Origin: Garcia nutans
Taxonomy: Eukaryota; Streptophyta; Magnoliopsida; Malpighiales; Euphorbiaceae
Assembly: GCA_947685225.1 (NCBI GenBank)
Contig: CANTUV010000026.1
Coordinates: 59,605,501-59,669,500, forward strand
DNA: 64,000 nucleotides
Direction: 5' to 3'
Part shown: piece after piece, positions 12,301 to 24,265 of the stretch
Layout: each line of letters starts with the position of its first letter
How positions within the stretch are numbered: position 1 is the stretch's first letter
Translations under genes and position numbers: made by a program
The notes under the pieces: generated by a model
Told to the model about the DNA's origin: nothing
Database searches by the model: none
The model's input: the letters and a program-made list of their open reading frames with translations, nothing else

Positions 12301-13059
12301 AAGTTGTGGCCAAAGTAGTTGAACCAGAAAGTTAGTAAACTATAAAAGGCCGAGATTTGCATGTGATTTGTAGGACACTATGTAAAAGCATTCTACATAG
12401 AGCAGACTCTATTACATATGCATTTGAGGAGATGATTAGACTATGTCAAGCCCGTCATTTTTGCTTTTCATGGGACGTAGAATTGCACGTAACTATCATG
12501 AACCCTCCACTAATGTTGGCCATCTGATAATGAATTTCATGAATTTAATCACTTAGCACAAACATGAACCGACCAAACCATTTTTTGGTGTACCAAGATG
12601 GGGAGCTTTTGTTTTTGTTACTTGAGCTAAAGACTAGTTTATACAATCCAGGTTGACATATGGGGTCAGAGATTCATTTTTAAGCCATTTGAATGGATTG
12701 GCATGAATGCCATGCTTGTTTATGTTATGGCCGCTGAAGGCATCCTTGCTGGCTTTATGAATGGTTGGTACTATGATGACCCGCATAATACCCTGGTAAG
12801 TTCTTGACAATTTTGCCTTCTATATAACCAAAAATAGGATCATTCCCATTGTTTTCTTCATGTTAGTTTAATTTTATATTGAACTTTAGTAATTTCAATC
12901 CTTCTTTTGCAGATATATTGGATTAAAAAGCATGTTTTTATTGGAGTTTGGCATTCTCAACCGGTAGGAGTCCTACTCTATGTTATCTTTGCAGAGATCC
13001 TCTTCTGGGGAATTGGTGCAGGCTTCTTGCATAGCCAAGGAGTTTATTGGAAGCTTTAG
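9330..13059 (+). CDS. Heparan-alpha-glucosaminide N-acetyltransferase-like membrane protein, frameshifted in exon 7
   Basis: Thirteen exons by GT-AG rules: 9330-9473, 9692-9829, 9918-9999, 10116-10192, 10430-10545, 10632-10749, 11036-11150, 11262-11353, 11781-11847, 11940-12021, 12102-12193, 12652-12795, 12913-13059. The product would be about 470 aa, the usual size for the plant family (HGSNAT-like, DUF1624/DUF5009). Seen: an N-terminal acidic tail with a six-proline run, then SGRLASLDIFRGLTVA, NGCNLADFVMPFFLFIVGMA, several hydrophobic helices, and the C-terminal signature NAMLVYVMAAEGILAGFMNG. In animals this family transfers acetyl from acetyl-CoA across the lysosomal membrane to heparan sulfate; the plant substrate is not known. 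Exon 7 has one extra base at about 11102-11103 between the VGYVD block and the expected GLAHMYQHPAWRRSK block. As written, the frame reaches TAA at 11147-11149 after about 262 codons. All other junctions keep phase, so this is a recent mutation or a sequence error. Confidence 0.88.
9552..9668. repeat. Three-copy minisatellite in intron 1 of the acetyltransferase-like gene
   Basis: A unit of the form AAAATAAAATTATT...AATCTCAGTGGTT occurs three times in tandem with small changes, just upstream of the exon 2 acceptor. It has no coding potential. Confidence 0.75.
11703..11794 (+). repeat. Tandem duplication of the intron 8 acceptor and start of exon 9
   Basis: A 40-bp segment (CATTTGTGGATT...CATTGCAGCTCTATATCTGCTA) appears at 11703-11742 and again at 11755-11794, period 52 bp. 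Each copy carries a complete ATTGCAG acceptor and the first coding bases of exon 9. Only the second copy (exon from 11781) keeps the reading frame; using the first would add 52 bases and shift the frame. Confidence 0.85.
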
Positions 13060-13445
13060 CTACTCATAGAATGTATATTATGTGTGTGTGTGTGTATATA
13101 TATATATATTGTTTAACTGGTGACAAGTTTCAAGCTTTGTGTATTATTACTTATGAAATAAGACTTCACTTGCTAACCTGCGCAGCACATTGTAATATTA
13201 GTGCTATTGGCAGGCGTAACATTATGTACTTTATTAATTATTTGATATGTATCTTTTCCTGTGATATGATATCTTAATACAGTTTGTGTATTCTGTTTCC
13301 TTCTACAAAATCAATTTTTCTGTTTAGATTGTAATCTATTCATCTTTCCAAGGACTTTTTCACAGGGCCAGAACTCTAAACTTTATTTGGGAATCAAAAT
13401 AAATAAGATAACAAAAAAAAGTGAAAAAAAATTCTAAGCTTTCTT

Positions 13446-13482
<37 letters not shown>

Positions 13483-14504
13483 ATAAAATGAGAATTTATT
13501 TGAAAGGAAATGAGAATTAATTAAATTAAATCAAGAAAAATCAGTTAGAAATTTTGAAAGACTAATTAAATAAAATTAAACTAATTATATAATGTAGCAT
13601 ATAAATTTTTAAGCAAATTGAAATAACTCTCTAGAATCCAACCTGTAGAAATTATATAATTCAATTAAATATCCTAATTAGAATTATAAATCAATTGAAT
13701 AATGACACTGGTAATGTTTTTGTAAATCTATTAATTAAAACCAATAGACTTAAATTCAATTGGCAAATGGTAAAAGGTTAAAGTTAGGAATTTCTTCAAG
13801 AACATCTAAACAAAAAAAATATTATAAAAAAATGTTAATTTTTTTTCAAAAATATTTATTTTTCATCTTCAACTTTGATTTTAAAAATATTCGACTTTGA
13901 AGGATAAGTTTTGTATATATTTTATATATTAAAAATACACCCCATTTTCAAAGCTATAATAAATAATTTTATTAAGATAGAAGGAAAAACATTTATCTTA
14001 TTTTCCACAACCATATAAGTGTATTATTACTTTCTCATTAATTAATAAAATCCAATTCACTTTTAAATTTTATTTTATTTTATCATCAATTTAAATTAAT
14101 TTATATAATTTTTTTTCCTAAAGAGTTTTGGATCAAAATGTGCGTAAATTATATTATAAATTTTTTTAAAAAAATTAACAAATAAAATAATGCAAAACTG
14201 ATTGAAAATATATACTTTACTTTTTAAAATTAAACTAGAATTCCAATTATAATTGGGGACTTTTCTCTTTTTTTTTTCAAATTAAACTAAAAAAATTATT
14301 TTATTTGTTTTGGGGCACTCACTGTCTTCGGCAACAAGTCTAGCAGAAAAAAGCCTTTTTATAAACGGAAGTTGCAGATTCAATTTCACCCTGTGAAACG
14401 AAATGTCAACGGCGGGCTCATTAGATTTTCCGATCGATATTCTCTTTTAGCTTTATCGGCACCGTTCCTTTAATCGTGATTTAGGGTAACAATTAAATCC
14501 AAAG
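13060..14504. other. 3' flank, dinucleotide repeats and upstream region of RPT5
   Basis: Contains a (TG)n/(TA)n tract just after the stop codon (about 13080-13109) and a (TA)n tract of about 34 bp near 13448-13482. The rest is AT-rich with no supported gene. Within the probable 5'UTR, TTAGGGT near 14481 is a reverse telo-box-like motif often seen near housekeeping gene starts. Confidence 0.55.
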
Positions 14505-17500
14505 ATGGCCGCTGCGATGGTTGAGGATTCAAACCTCGAAGACGATCAGCTTGCGTCTATGAACACCGACGACATTCTTAGAGCCTCTCGTCTACTTGAT
14601 AATGAGATTCGCATCCTCAAGGTTCGATCTTTTCCAATTTTTGTTCGTTATCTTCGCGAATTTTTGTATATGTGTTGTGGTTAGGTTTTTTTTTGTTGGT
14701 ATATACGTATATAATTTTTGACGGTGAAGGTTGCTGATCTTATTATATGTATGATAATGTAATTATTATGCTTTGATTGTTGGAATTTGATTTTTTGGAT
14801 TTTGACTGGTGCATTTGGGAAATAAAGGAAGAGTTGCAGAGAACGAATTTAGAGCTGGATTCATTTAAAGAGAAGATAAAAGAGAATCAGGAGAAGATTA
14901 AGCTCAACAAGCAGTTGCCTTACTTAGTTGGCAACATTGTTGAGGTAAATTTTGTAAATTTATTTATAATGTTAATGGCTGATGAATGGTGGACGGAGAT
15001 GTTCTAATTCCTTGTTTTTCCTTCTGTATATGTGTAGATTTTGGAAATGAACCCAGAGGATGAGGCTGAGGAAGATGGCGCAAATGTTGACCTTGACTCT
15101 CAAAGGAAGGGTAAATGTGTTGTGCTGAAAACATCTACTCGTCAGGTGAGTCATATTGGATTTTGTTCTATTTTATTTCTACAGTGGAAAAAGGGAGGAG
15201 TTATTGGAACTGTGATACTCTGACCATTCCCATAGATTTTTCCAGAAATATGTGCTATTCCTTCATCTGTATGAAGTTATATGATAGTTTAAGTCATTAT
15301 ACTGAATATGGATTAATCGATTGAGCTCATGGCTGCAACATGATCATATTCCTGATGCTACCCTTCTGTAAATGTCACTAGATTATCAAGGATTTTCACC
15401 TTGGTGGTTTCTTTTCAATTTCTTTCTTTTCTTTTTATCATACTTTTCGTTGGGATTCAAAATTTGTGGACCTTGGAAATGTCGGGGGCAGAGTACTGAA
15501 GTGAATACCTTAAATTTAGAAACTTATACAAGTAACCTCTGTTGCAGACTATTTTTCTTCCAGTAGTTGGTCTTGTTGACCCTGATAAGTTGAAGCCTGG
15601 TGATTTGGTTGGGGTTAACAAAGATAGCTACTTGATCTTGGACACTCTTCCGTCTGAGTATGATTCAAGAGTGAAGGCCATGGAGGTTGATGAAAAACCA
15701 ACCGAAGATTATAACGATATTGGGGGCTTGGAGAAACAGGTAGCTTTTGGCTTTTAAGAGTACATTTAACAGCTGCAATAGCTTTTATTTCTTGTTAGAT
15801 GCCAAAGTTGATTTTATATTAATGCAACAGATCCAAGAACTAGTTGAGGCAATTGTATTGCCCATGACTCACAAGGAGCGATTTCAGAAGTTGGGTATTC
15901 GACCTCCCAAAGGTGTACTCTTGTATGGACCCCCTGGGACAGGGAAGACACTGATGGCCCGAGCTTGTGCTGCACAGACAAATGCTACATTTCTAAAGTT
16001 GGCAGGCCCACAACTTGTTCAGGTACCACATTTGGTTTAATATGTTTTTCCCTTACAATCAGCTTAGATTTGTCTAGGGATATTTAGCCAGTGAGTTAGA
16101 TCAGGGTCTGTTTCTTTTGAAGTTAAGACTCTCTGAAAGAAGAATTTTTTTTGGATTTCTTATGCCTTATAGCTATTATTCTGTTCAACAATATTCTACT
16201 TAATTAGTCCCCATAAATTAGTAATTAAATTTCTATTCTGTACAGATGTTCATTGGTGATGGTGCCAAACTTGTTCGTGATGCCTTTCAGCTTGCAAAAG
16301 AGAAATCACCTTGCATTATATTTATAGATGAAATTGATGCAATTGGAACCAAGCGGTTTGACAGGTATAGCACATATCCACTTCTTGAGCATAATCTTAA
16401 TCAATAGTTGCATAGTTTTTTTATGATTTGACTTGTGAGTGCTAAATTGATATATTATAACTGATTTTATAATATTTGTCATTGATTGCAGTGAAGTGAG
16501 TGGAGATAGGGAAGTGCAGAGGACCATGCTGGAATTGCTTAATCAGCTTGATGGGTTTAGCAGCGATGAGAGGATTAAGGTTGGTTGGTTAATGAATGTT
16601 TACATTTGTCTCCACAAGTAATAGGGATGAGGGAGTAGTTGAATTTTTCAATATATGAATTGGTTTCAATTTCTCAGTGATGAATGCTTTGCACTGAGAA
16701 AATTTTCCTGGTTTCTAGTGGCTGATGCATCATGGCAATTTATGTTGTTATTCTATGTTACTTCAGAATGGTTGAACTGAAATCCTTGTACAAATTTCAG
16801 GTGATAGCAGCAACAAATCGGGCTGATATCTTGGATCCTGCCCTCATGCGTTCTGGAAGATTGGATCGCAAAATTGAATTTCCTCATCCAAGTGAAGAAG
16901 CAAGAGCTCGCATTTTGCAGGTTTGCCAAATTAGATTGCTTCCTTTGCTGGCTGATGAATTTTGTCATTCCATTGCACCGGAGAATTATTTTTATTTACT
17001 AGTTCTATGTGGATTTTATAGATCCACTCGAGGAAGATGAATGTTCATGCTGATGTCAATTTTGAAGAATTGGCTCGATCTACTGATGATTTCAATGGGG
17101 CACAGCTAAAAGCTGTTTGTGTAGAGGCTGGGATGCTAGCTCTTCGACGCGATGCGACTGAGGTGCCACCTCCCTCTCTCTCTCTCTCTCTCTATATATG
17201 TTTTAGGGTCACCATGATACACATGCGTGCATGCATTTTGAGTGCCCAGTAAATGTTCAATAGTATTGACAGTCCGTCCTTTGTACTCTAAATTCTTAAA
17301 AGATTCCAATTAAGTTCTTTTTTCTTGGGAGATTATCTAGCATCGCGGCCTTTACCAATGCGACGGCCATGAGATTATCTACTTTCTTTTCTCATAAAAA
17401 AAATGGTTCCAACTGCTTTAAATTCTTACAAAGATTGCATGATGCATTTATCTATACCTCGGTACTCGAGTTCCTTGCTTCATCTTCCCAAGAGTGCATC

Positions 17501-17752
17501 CATATGTTGAGCCAATTCAGACGATACTGGCTACTTGTCAAATGGAGTTCCAATTTTTCCCTGCATGCGGCATTTAGTATTTGAAGTTATAGGGAGTGTC
17601 CACTTCGCTTTATTTAAGAAGGCTGTGAGCATATTCTATACTTGATCTAATGCAATGATTGGATCTGAAATCAGGTGAATCATGAAGATTTCAATGAAGG
17701 TATAATCCAGGTACAAGCAAAGAAGAAAGCAAGCATGAATTATTATGCTTGA
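14505..17752 (+). CDS. RPT5: 26S proteasome regulatory subunit 6A, AAA ATPase RPT5
   Basis: Ten exons join without a frame break: 14505-14621, 14828-14944, 15038-15145, 15548-15739, 15831-16022, 16246-16364, 16492-16579, 16801-16920, 17022-17162, 17675-17752, giving 423 aa, the family length. RPT5 is one of six ATPases in the base of the 19S particle; the ring unfolds ubiquitylated substrates and opens the 20S gate. Seen in order: N-terminal coiled coil ([19 protein letters not shown]), an OB-fold region with [13 protein letters not shown], Walker A GPPGTGKT in exon 5, Walker [12 protein letters not shown] in exon 6, a TKRFDSE-type loop, sensor [25 protein letters not shown] in exon 8 (split here into known motifs), and the C-terminal Tyr-Tyr-Ala, the HbYX-type tail that docks into the 20S alpha ring. 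The 0.5-kb intron 9 carries a (CT)n tract. Its neighbour is convergent TCTP, as I recall for RPT5A/TCTP2 in Arabidopsis. Confidence 0.97.
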
Positions 17753-18836
17753 GGTGTTGGGAGCTGAAGCTTTATAACGGAATCTTTCACGTGAGAATGA
17801 AACTTTTTGGTACTCTTTCAATGCTTTCTGTGCATCTTTTGTAGAACCTTGATGTAAAGCAAGCGTTAAGGATGTAAGAAATTATTATGCTTAAGTTTGG
17901 TTTTTTACAGTAATTTTATTTCAACATCTTCAGTGAATGTTATCCAAAAAGAAAATTAATTTTACCTTTATGCTACCTGTAGGGGTTAAATTAATTATTA
18001 TTTACGAAAATTTTAAATCTGATGGAACAGTAATTCAATTTTGAGTGAAAAATAACTCATGAAATACGGGATTTGACCCTCAGAAATGATAGGTCGACTG
18101 AGCACAGTTTCGCCCAGTAGCTCATAGGTGAGGACGAATGCTGGCTTTCTTCGGATTCTATTTTGTCTTTCTATGGGCAAAAAAGATTAATATCCAACTC
18201 AGAAATAAGTATAAAATGAGAATCTGAATTTCGGAACTTAAATCTGCTAAAGGTTAAAAAATTATTCAGAGAACCTTGTTATTACTCGTTAACTTCTTAA
18301 AAACGAAGTCGTATTTTTATATTTTTATATATTTTAACTAAAATTTAAAATTTAATAGATTAACATATTCAACTTTTATTTTCATTCTTTCTAATTATAT
18401 AATGTAAAAATAATGAAATAAATCGTATTATTTTACTTGTATTAAAATCTTCATAAGATTAAAATTAATAATCAATTATTCATAAATTGAAATATTTTAC
18501 AAAAAAATACAAGTTAAGATCCACTGTTATAAAATATATATACATATATATTTTGTAAAAATCCAATGTTTTTTACGGTTATTGTTACTCGTGTGTGATC
18601 GCGCGCAAGCGTGTGTGTGCGTACACACGAGTAACAATAACTTAAAATTAGTGATATGCTCCATTCATTCCTCAGCGAGTTAGAAAACGTTGTTATATGC
18701 ATATAGAAATACTTTTAACCAAATTAATATGATACGTGCAACATACTCTCATGGTGATTCTTAACCATAAATTTCGACCAAACAAACAAGCATTAAATAA
18801 GTACATTATTTCTTAGACTATATATGATAAAATAAG
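17753..18836. other. RPT5 3' flank and AT-rich spacer
   Basis: 3'UTR-like sequence to about 17950, then AT-rich spacer. The only structured item is the inverted repeat at 18578-18641, listed separately. No gene was found. Confidence 0.55.
18578..18641. repeat. Perfect 19-bp inverted repeat with GT/CG-rich loop
   Basis: The left arm 18578-18596 (GTTATTGTTACTCGTGTGT) is the exact reverse complement of 18623-18641. The 26-base loop is alternating purine-pyrimidine (GCGCGC and GTGTGTGTGCGT), unlike the AT-rich surroundings. Confidence 0.85.
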
Positions 18837-19012
18837 GAGAGCCTTGGCGCAACGGTAAGTGGTCGCCGCGTGACCTGAAGTCACGGATTCGAGTCATAGA
18901 AACGGCCTCTTGCAATTAATTGCAAAAAAAGGCCGCGTACAAAGACCCAATGGGTCCGACCCTTCTCCGGACTACGCTCATTGCGGGAGCATTCGTGCAC
19001 CGGGCTGCCCTT
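18837..19012 (+). mobile_element. tRNA-derived SINE, Au-like family, with 18-bp target duplication
   Basis: About 176 bp. The head has Pol III promoter boxes: a box A-like TGGCGCAACGGTAAG at about 18845 and a box B-like GGATTCGAGTC at about 18885. The body carries family landmarks of the plant Au SINE: GTGACCTGAAGTCACG, GGCCTCTTGCA, CCGACCCTTCTCCGGAC and CACCGGGCTGCCCTTT at the 3' end. Flanks 18819-18836 and 19013-19030 are identical over 18 bp (TATATATGATAAAATAAG), a clean target-site duplication, so the insertion is fairly young. SINEs encode no protein and use LINE machinery. Confidence 0.92.
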
Positions 19013-19179
19013 TATATATGATAAAATAAGTTCATTAATGTAAAGTCATATAATCCAAAAGCTCTCATTAACCACATACTCCAAACGTAATTATAAAATC
19101 TAAACAACTTACGCTAAAAACTTAAACATAGTATGGATAGCACAATCCATTTCCAAGGATGCCACAATGCCGCACGCCC

Positions 19180-20617
19180 TTAACACTTGACTTCCTTTAG
19201 TCCATAGGCGAAGTACAGGAAGGTTGGATCAATAGCACCTTCCTTGTAGTACGCAAACACCAAGCAGCCATCATCATGCATGCTCTCACCCACAAAGCTG
19301 CAATAATAAGTCAAATAATACTCCGAACAGCCATTCAACCAAGGAAATTAAATAGAAAATAGAAAATTCCCATCAAAACTAATCAATTGTATACTTTCAG
19401 AGGTATGTAAAGGTTCACATACAATTGGAGGTCACTGAGCTTTGAAAGCAGGAACTTGGTAGCTGATTCAATATGCTTCTTGAACAACTCCTGTTTCTCT
19501 GGCTCCAATTTGGGTGTCAACAACTTAATGTATCTCTTCATGAAAGTAACAAATTGCTTCTTGTCAAAAGCTGGTTGCTCCTGTGAATAACATTAAACAA
19601 TAATTTCATACAATGAGTGAAAGGTAGTAGCCATCGCATTAAATACGTGAAAAGGACTCAAATAGATCACTAACCTGAAGCCTGAATGTGTCAACTATGT
19701 CCACAACTTTGACAGCTTGGTCATCAACACCTTCATCTTCACCTGCACCCTCAGCTGAGGGATTAGCACCAATGTCTACATCAACTCCCCCACGAACAAC
19801 CCACTGTAAGATATGCCAAACCAAACTATATTAACTTGTTACTTTGTTTCAAGAAACTGAATACAGGAAGTCAATATTTTATCCAACATAATTTAAAAAA
19901 ATCTACATTGTTTTAGATACAAATAGTTCCATCCATAATAAAAGAAAGTTCCAACCTTTCCCTCAACTTCCCACAACATCCCATTCTCAATTTCCTTGTA
20001 TGGGAACGAGTCAGACAGAAGCTCATCACCTGAAATCAATCAACCAAATTTTAAGCATCACAACGCAAATTAGATTGACAAGTTTAAAAAAAAAATTAAT
20101 CAAAACCTTTCGCAATTAAAACAAATCTCAATTTCAAAAAAAAATTGTACTCTCCCCTTCGTCAATTGTTCATAAGAGAAATACAATTATAATAACAGAA
20201 TCAACCCTTTTGTTAATTGCTCCTAAAATAAATTATTTACAATTATAACAAAATCAACCCCTTTTTCTGTTAAAAAAATTCTCAAAATTACATGTTAACA
20301 GAGAACAGACTATACAATAGTATCCAAAAATCTGTGCTCTCTTTACATGTAATTTTGTGAATTTATTAACAGAAAAAGGGAAGAATTTTCATCTAAGCTA
20401 AAAGAAACTACTTTCCCAGAAAGTATAAGCACAAGCAAAACCTGAATTCGACTTTAAAAACTCATAATTTTCATACTGAACCAATTAAAAAAAAAAACAA
20501 CTAAACCACAATAAACAAAAACAATTGAAACCCACAAACTCAAAACCAAAATCAAAATAAAAAATCATAAAAATAGAAGTAGGGTTTACCTGTAAGAAGA
20601 TCCTGATAAACGAGCAT
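19180..20617 (-). CDS. TCTP: Translationally controlled tumor protein homologue (TCTP)
   Basis: Minus strand, five exons: 20590-20617, 19956-20029, 19675-19803, 19423-19580, 19180-19297, together 168 aa, the standard TCTP length. It starts [20 protein letters not shown], contains the acidic flexible loop (AEGAGEDEGVDDQAVKVVDI), the helical hairpin (KQFVTFMKRYIKLLTPKLEP), and ends FLYFAYGLKEVKC. TCTP is a cytosolic protein tied to growth control downstream of TOR and to cell proliferation; plant forms are needed for normal development. The first intron follows only 28 coding bases, as is usual. The gene is convergent with RPT5, with the SINE in between. Confidence 0.97.
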
Positions 20618-20860
20618 GATTACAGTTTACAAAAAAGAAAAAGAAAAATAATCTCTGGTTATTGTTATGGCTCTATAAAAAGAACTTGACTGGTTTATCA
20701 GCCAAAAGAAACGCAATTACTATGATTAAATTAAACCAGAAACAGGAACGAAAATCGAGAGAGCCTGACGCAATTTAGAGATATTGAGGCTCTGAGTATT
20801 TTTAATTTACTAAAATAGACATCTCCTTTTCTTGAAATTTCTATACTGTCCTTCAAAATT
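20618..20860 (-). promoter_or_regulatory. 5'UTR and proximal promoter of TCTP
   Basis: The stretch just upstream of the TCTP ATG (reading leftwards in the window) is A/T- and C/T-rich. TATAAA-like sequence near 20674-20680 (CTCTATAAAAAG on the plus strand) is not in the orientation expected for a minus-strand gene, so no core element is assigned. Confidence 0.3.
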
Positions 20861-20869
20861 CAGGTCAGA

Positions 20870-23800
20870 TGTGATACTGATAAGGACCGGTTCACTGGAT
20901 AAGTGAAAAAGTTTATGTGCTATTTAATCGTTGAAAATATTTTTTACTTTTATTTTTTTAATTTTAATAACTTTTTAAATAAAAAAATAAGAAAGAGTTT
21001 ATCAGAATTAAAGTGAAAAATAGATTATTATATTTTTTTAGAGTAATTGTTAATTTACTCCTATAGGTTTTAAAAAATATTAATTACTCGTAGACATAAA
21101 AAATTATTTTCTAATTAAATAAATAAAATTTATTTTTTATTTTTTCTCAAATTTTTTTAAAAAACTAGGACCTATTTTCTACGACTAAATATTCCCTTAG
21201 TTTCTTATAAAATTATCAAAAAAATTAAAAATTTATTCAATTTTTAAAATGTTTTAAAATTTAATTTTTTTATCAATGTATAAATTTATATAAATATATA
21301 TAATATATTTGAGTTTATTATACATGTAATAATTTAAATTTTAAATTATTTTAAAAAAATTTAAAAAATATGAGAATAATAATAATAATAATAATAAAAT
21401 ATTTAATATTCAAAAAAATAAAAATAAAATAAAAATAATATATATATTTGTATTTAGAAGGGAAAGAGGAAAAAAAAGAGGAAGAAAATATAAAAAGAAG
21501 AAAAGAGGAAGAGAGAGAAAGAGCACAAATGAGGAGAGAAAAAGTGAGAGGGAGAGGGGGAGTAGATTGACTTTTTTTCATCTATCGCTATTTGATTATT
21601 ATTTATCGACACCTCTTACATCATTAAAAAATTCATCGTTCGACGTATCCAACGCTATCAAGTTATCGTTGTCCAATGCTGAAATACTGTTCACACACCT
21701 TTCGAATAGTTCATCTTTCGAGATATTCCGATGAGATTTTTTGGCCCTTTTTCGATATTCTTTTAATGAGAAATTTTATATTTTTGAAATCTTATCATCT
21801 CAAGCTTCATTTCAGTATATTATTTATAAAATTTTAAAGTATATTTTACGTTGACCTGAGTCCGGTTATCATTTTTCAGCGACAGAGCTACTATTTTGAT
21901 AATGATAAAAAATAGTAAAAAAATTATAATAAATAAATAATTAATTAATTAATTATAAATTTTTAGTATTTAATTGGTATGAATTTTTAATTAGCTAATA
22001 CAATAAATTATGAGTTATGATTAATAATTTTAGATATAATTAAAAGAAAAAATAGTAATAAATATGTATAGTTAATGATTAATAGTTTAATATATTGAAA
22101 TTTTGATATTTTGAATGTGTTAATTTAAAACTAATTAATTGTTAAGTAGTAATTTATAGATTTAAAATATATATATAATCTTAATTAGTTATAATTAATG
22201 AAAAATTTTATCAATTAGTATAAACTAAATGAAAAATTGATTAAAATAAATTGATAATTTATAATTGTTGTTTATTAATTATTAAAATATATTTAATGGG
22301 TTCGATTAAATTAGATTATGATTTTATATAAAGATTTATAATTTTAATATTATAATTTTAATTTAGTTAATTATTAAATATTAAAATAGTTAATAGAGTA
22401 TTAAGTAATTAAATTAGATGGTTAAAGTATTATGTTTAAAAAATTATAAAATTAATTATTTGATTAAAATTAATATTTTTATAATTAAAATAACCAAGTT
22501 ATTTTTATAAAGTGGAGTAAATAAATTATATGATAATTAATTATAATTGAGGAATGAGTATAAAATAATTTTTTAATAATTATTTAAAATTGAATTAGCA
22601 TGTATCTTAAAATTTAAATAAATATTTTGTTAGTAAATTAAATAAATAAGATTAACGTTGATTTAATAAACTATTACTATTTATATTTATGAGATGTACG
22701 TTGGATTTATATTTGAGTTATTGAGAATTGTGATAATAGGTCAGATGAGGCAATTGGGTTGACGTTAACTATTATGAATTTTTTTGAAGTGTTATCGTTT
22801 TGTTTTAAGGGAAAAAATTAGTTATATAGGAGACTGCCTAAATTTTGGCAGAATATCTAGACTCGTGTTTGTCTATATTTTAATAATTTTTATTGTCAAT
22901 TAAAAATACTTTAATGTGTCCTCTATTTCCAACCAAATGTTTTAAGGAGAATCGTTGGATTTTCGTAAATCTATGAGTTATAAAAAATAATTTAATATAT
23001 TGCTTCCCTAATTTATGTTCATAATTATATTTGTATAATGCATCGACTACTTGTGCAATATATGTACATTTATCATTGTTATAAATACAATGTATACTGG
23101 GTATGCGTTGGTTGTACTTAATGCATATAATATGTGATGCCGGATAAAGTTAGGTTGATGTGAAACCACACATGATCGGGAATACAAGTTATGATATGAG
23201 GATATTATATAATGAGATTGTGACTGGCGTGAAGGTAAGGGGCATTTTCATGCTCAGTGCTGCTTGTCAGTCGGATAGCGTTGCTTGGCTACGGTTGTGA
23301 TGAATGCCCCTATGTATTGGATTATACGAGAAATGTATGGACTAATAGAGCCAAACATGAGGGATAGACTTGCCAGTTTGAGATTTAGTGTGGCCTCGTT
23401 GACTTACTCACGTCCTTGCTTGCTTTGGTATATTTATTATTGTTATAAACATAATGTGTATTGAGTATGCATTGGTTGTATTTAATGCAAATAATATGTG
23501 ATGCCGGATAGAGTCAGGATGATGTGAGACCATACATAATCGGGAATACGAGTTATGATATGAAGATATTATATGATGATATTATGACTGACATGACAGT
23601 GAGGGGCATTTTCATATTCAGTGCTGCTTGTGAGTTGAATAGCGTTGCTTGGCTACAACTGTGACGAATGACCCTATGTATTGGATTCTAAGAGAAATGT
23701 ATGAACTAATAGAGCTAAACATGGGAGATAAACTCCCTAGTTTGAAGTTTATTGCAGCCTCATTGACTTGCTCACATCCTTGCTTGCTTATGTATTTTGT

Positions 23801-24265
23801 TGGTTGATTGATATTTGTATGAGCACGTTATGCATGTGATAGTTGTATTATATTTATTACTATATAGTTAATCGGGTTGAACACTCATTTTTTTTTATCA
23901 TTTTTTAGGTTGCTAGTTGGATATAGAAGTACTGTTTATTCAGGTCATCCTGCTTTTTTATTCATCGACAAAAATTATTCATTTATTTATTTATTACTTA
24001 TTTAATTCATATTGTTGTAATTTAGAACTCCATATGATATTTTTTTTTTCATCTATTTTATCTATTTTTTTTCATCTATTTATCTATTTAATTCATATTG
24101 TTGTAAATAGAATTGTTAACCAACGTATTATAGCAATAATGAAATATATTAGTAGTATATAATTAATAGGCTCGTAGCTCCATTGTTTTAATGAGTTGCC
24201 AAACTTATTATAGATTTTGAAAATTAGTATCGGTTATATGTCCTCGCATTGGATCGTGACAATAC
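20870..24265 (+). mobile_element. Decayed LTR-retrotransposon-like region (long LTR remnant)
   Basis: No coding frame of gag or pol remains. The right end reads GGATCGTGACA at about 24252-24262, a typical 3' end of long plant Ty3/Gypsy LTRs (mirror of a TGTCACGATCC start). A GGCTCGTAGC stretch precedes it. The matching 5' end was not found, so boundaries on the left are uncertain. Composition changes from A/T-rich (21000-22750) to more balanced (23050-23800), where an internal tandem duplication sits. The class is inferred from LTR-like features only. Confidence 0.4.
23066..23795 (+). repeat. Two-copy tandem repeat, unit about 365 bp
   Basis: Copies 23066-23430 and 23431-23795 share long blocks: TTATAAATACAATGT/TTATAAACATAATGT, ATATGTGATGCCGGATA, GGGGCATTTTCAT, CAGTGCTGCTTG, AGCGTTGCTTGGCTAC, CCTATGTATTGGATT and CATCCTTGCTTGCTT or its variant. 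Similarity looks like roughly 80-85 percent by eye. It lies inside the LTR-like region. Confidence 0.85.

Noticed and set aside
18837..19012. Possible tRNA gene because of A and B box motifs
   Set aside because: No cloverleaf or acceptor stem can be closed, and the body and 18-bp flanking repeats show a SINE.
21351..21581. Minus-strand Ser/Phe-rich frame
   Set aside because: Translation of a GA-rich and A/T-rich simple sequence; no domain.
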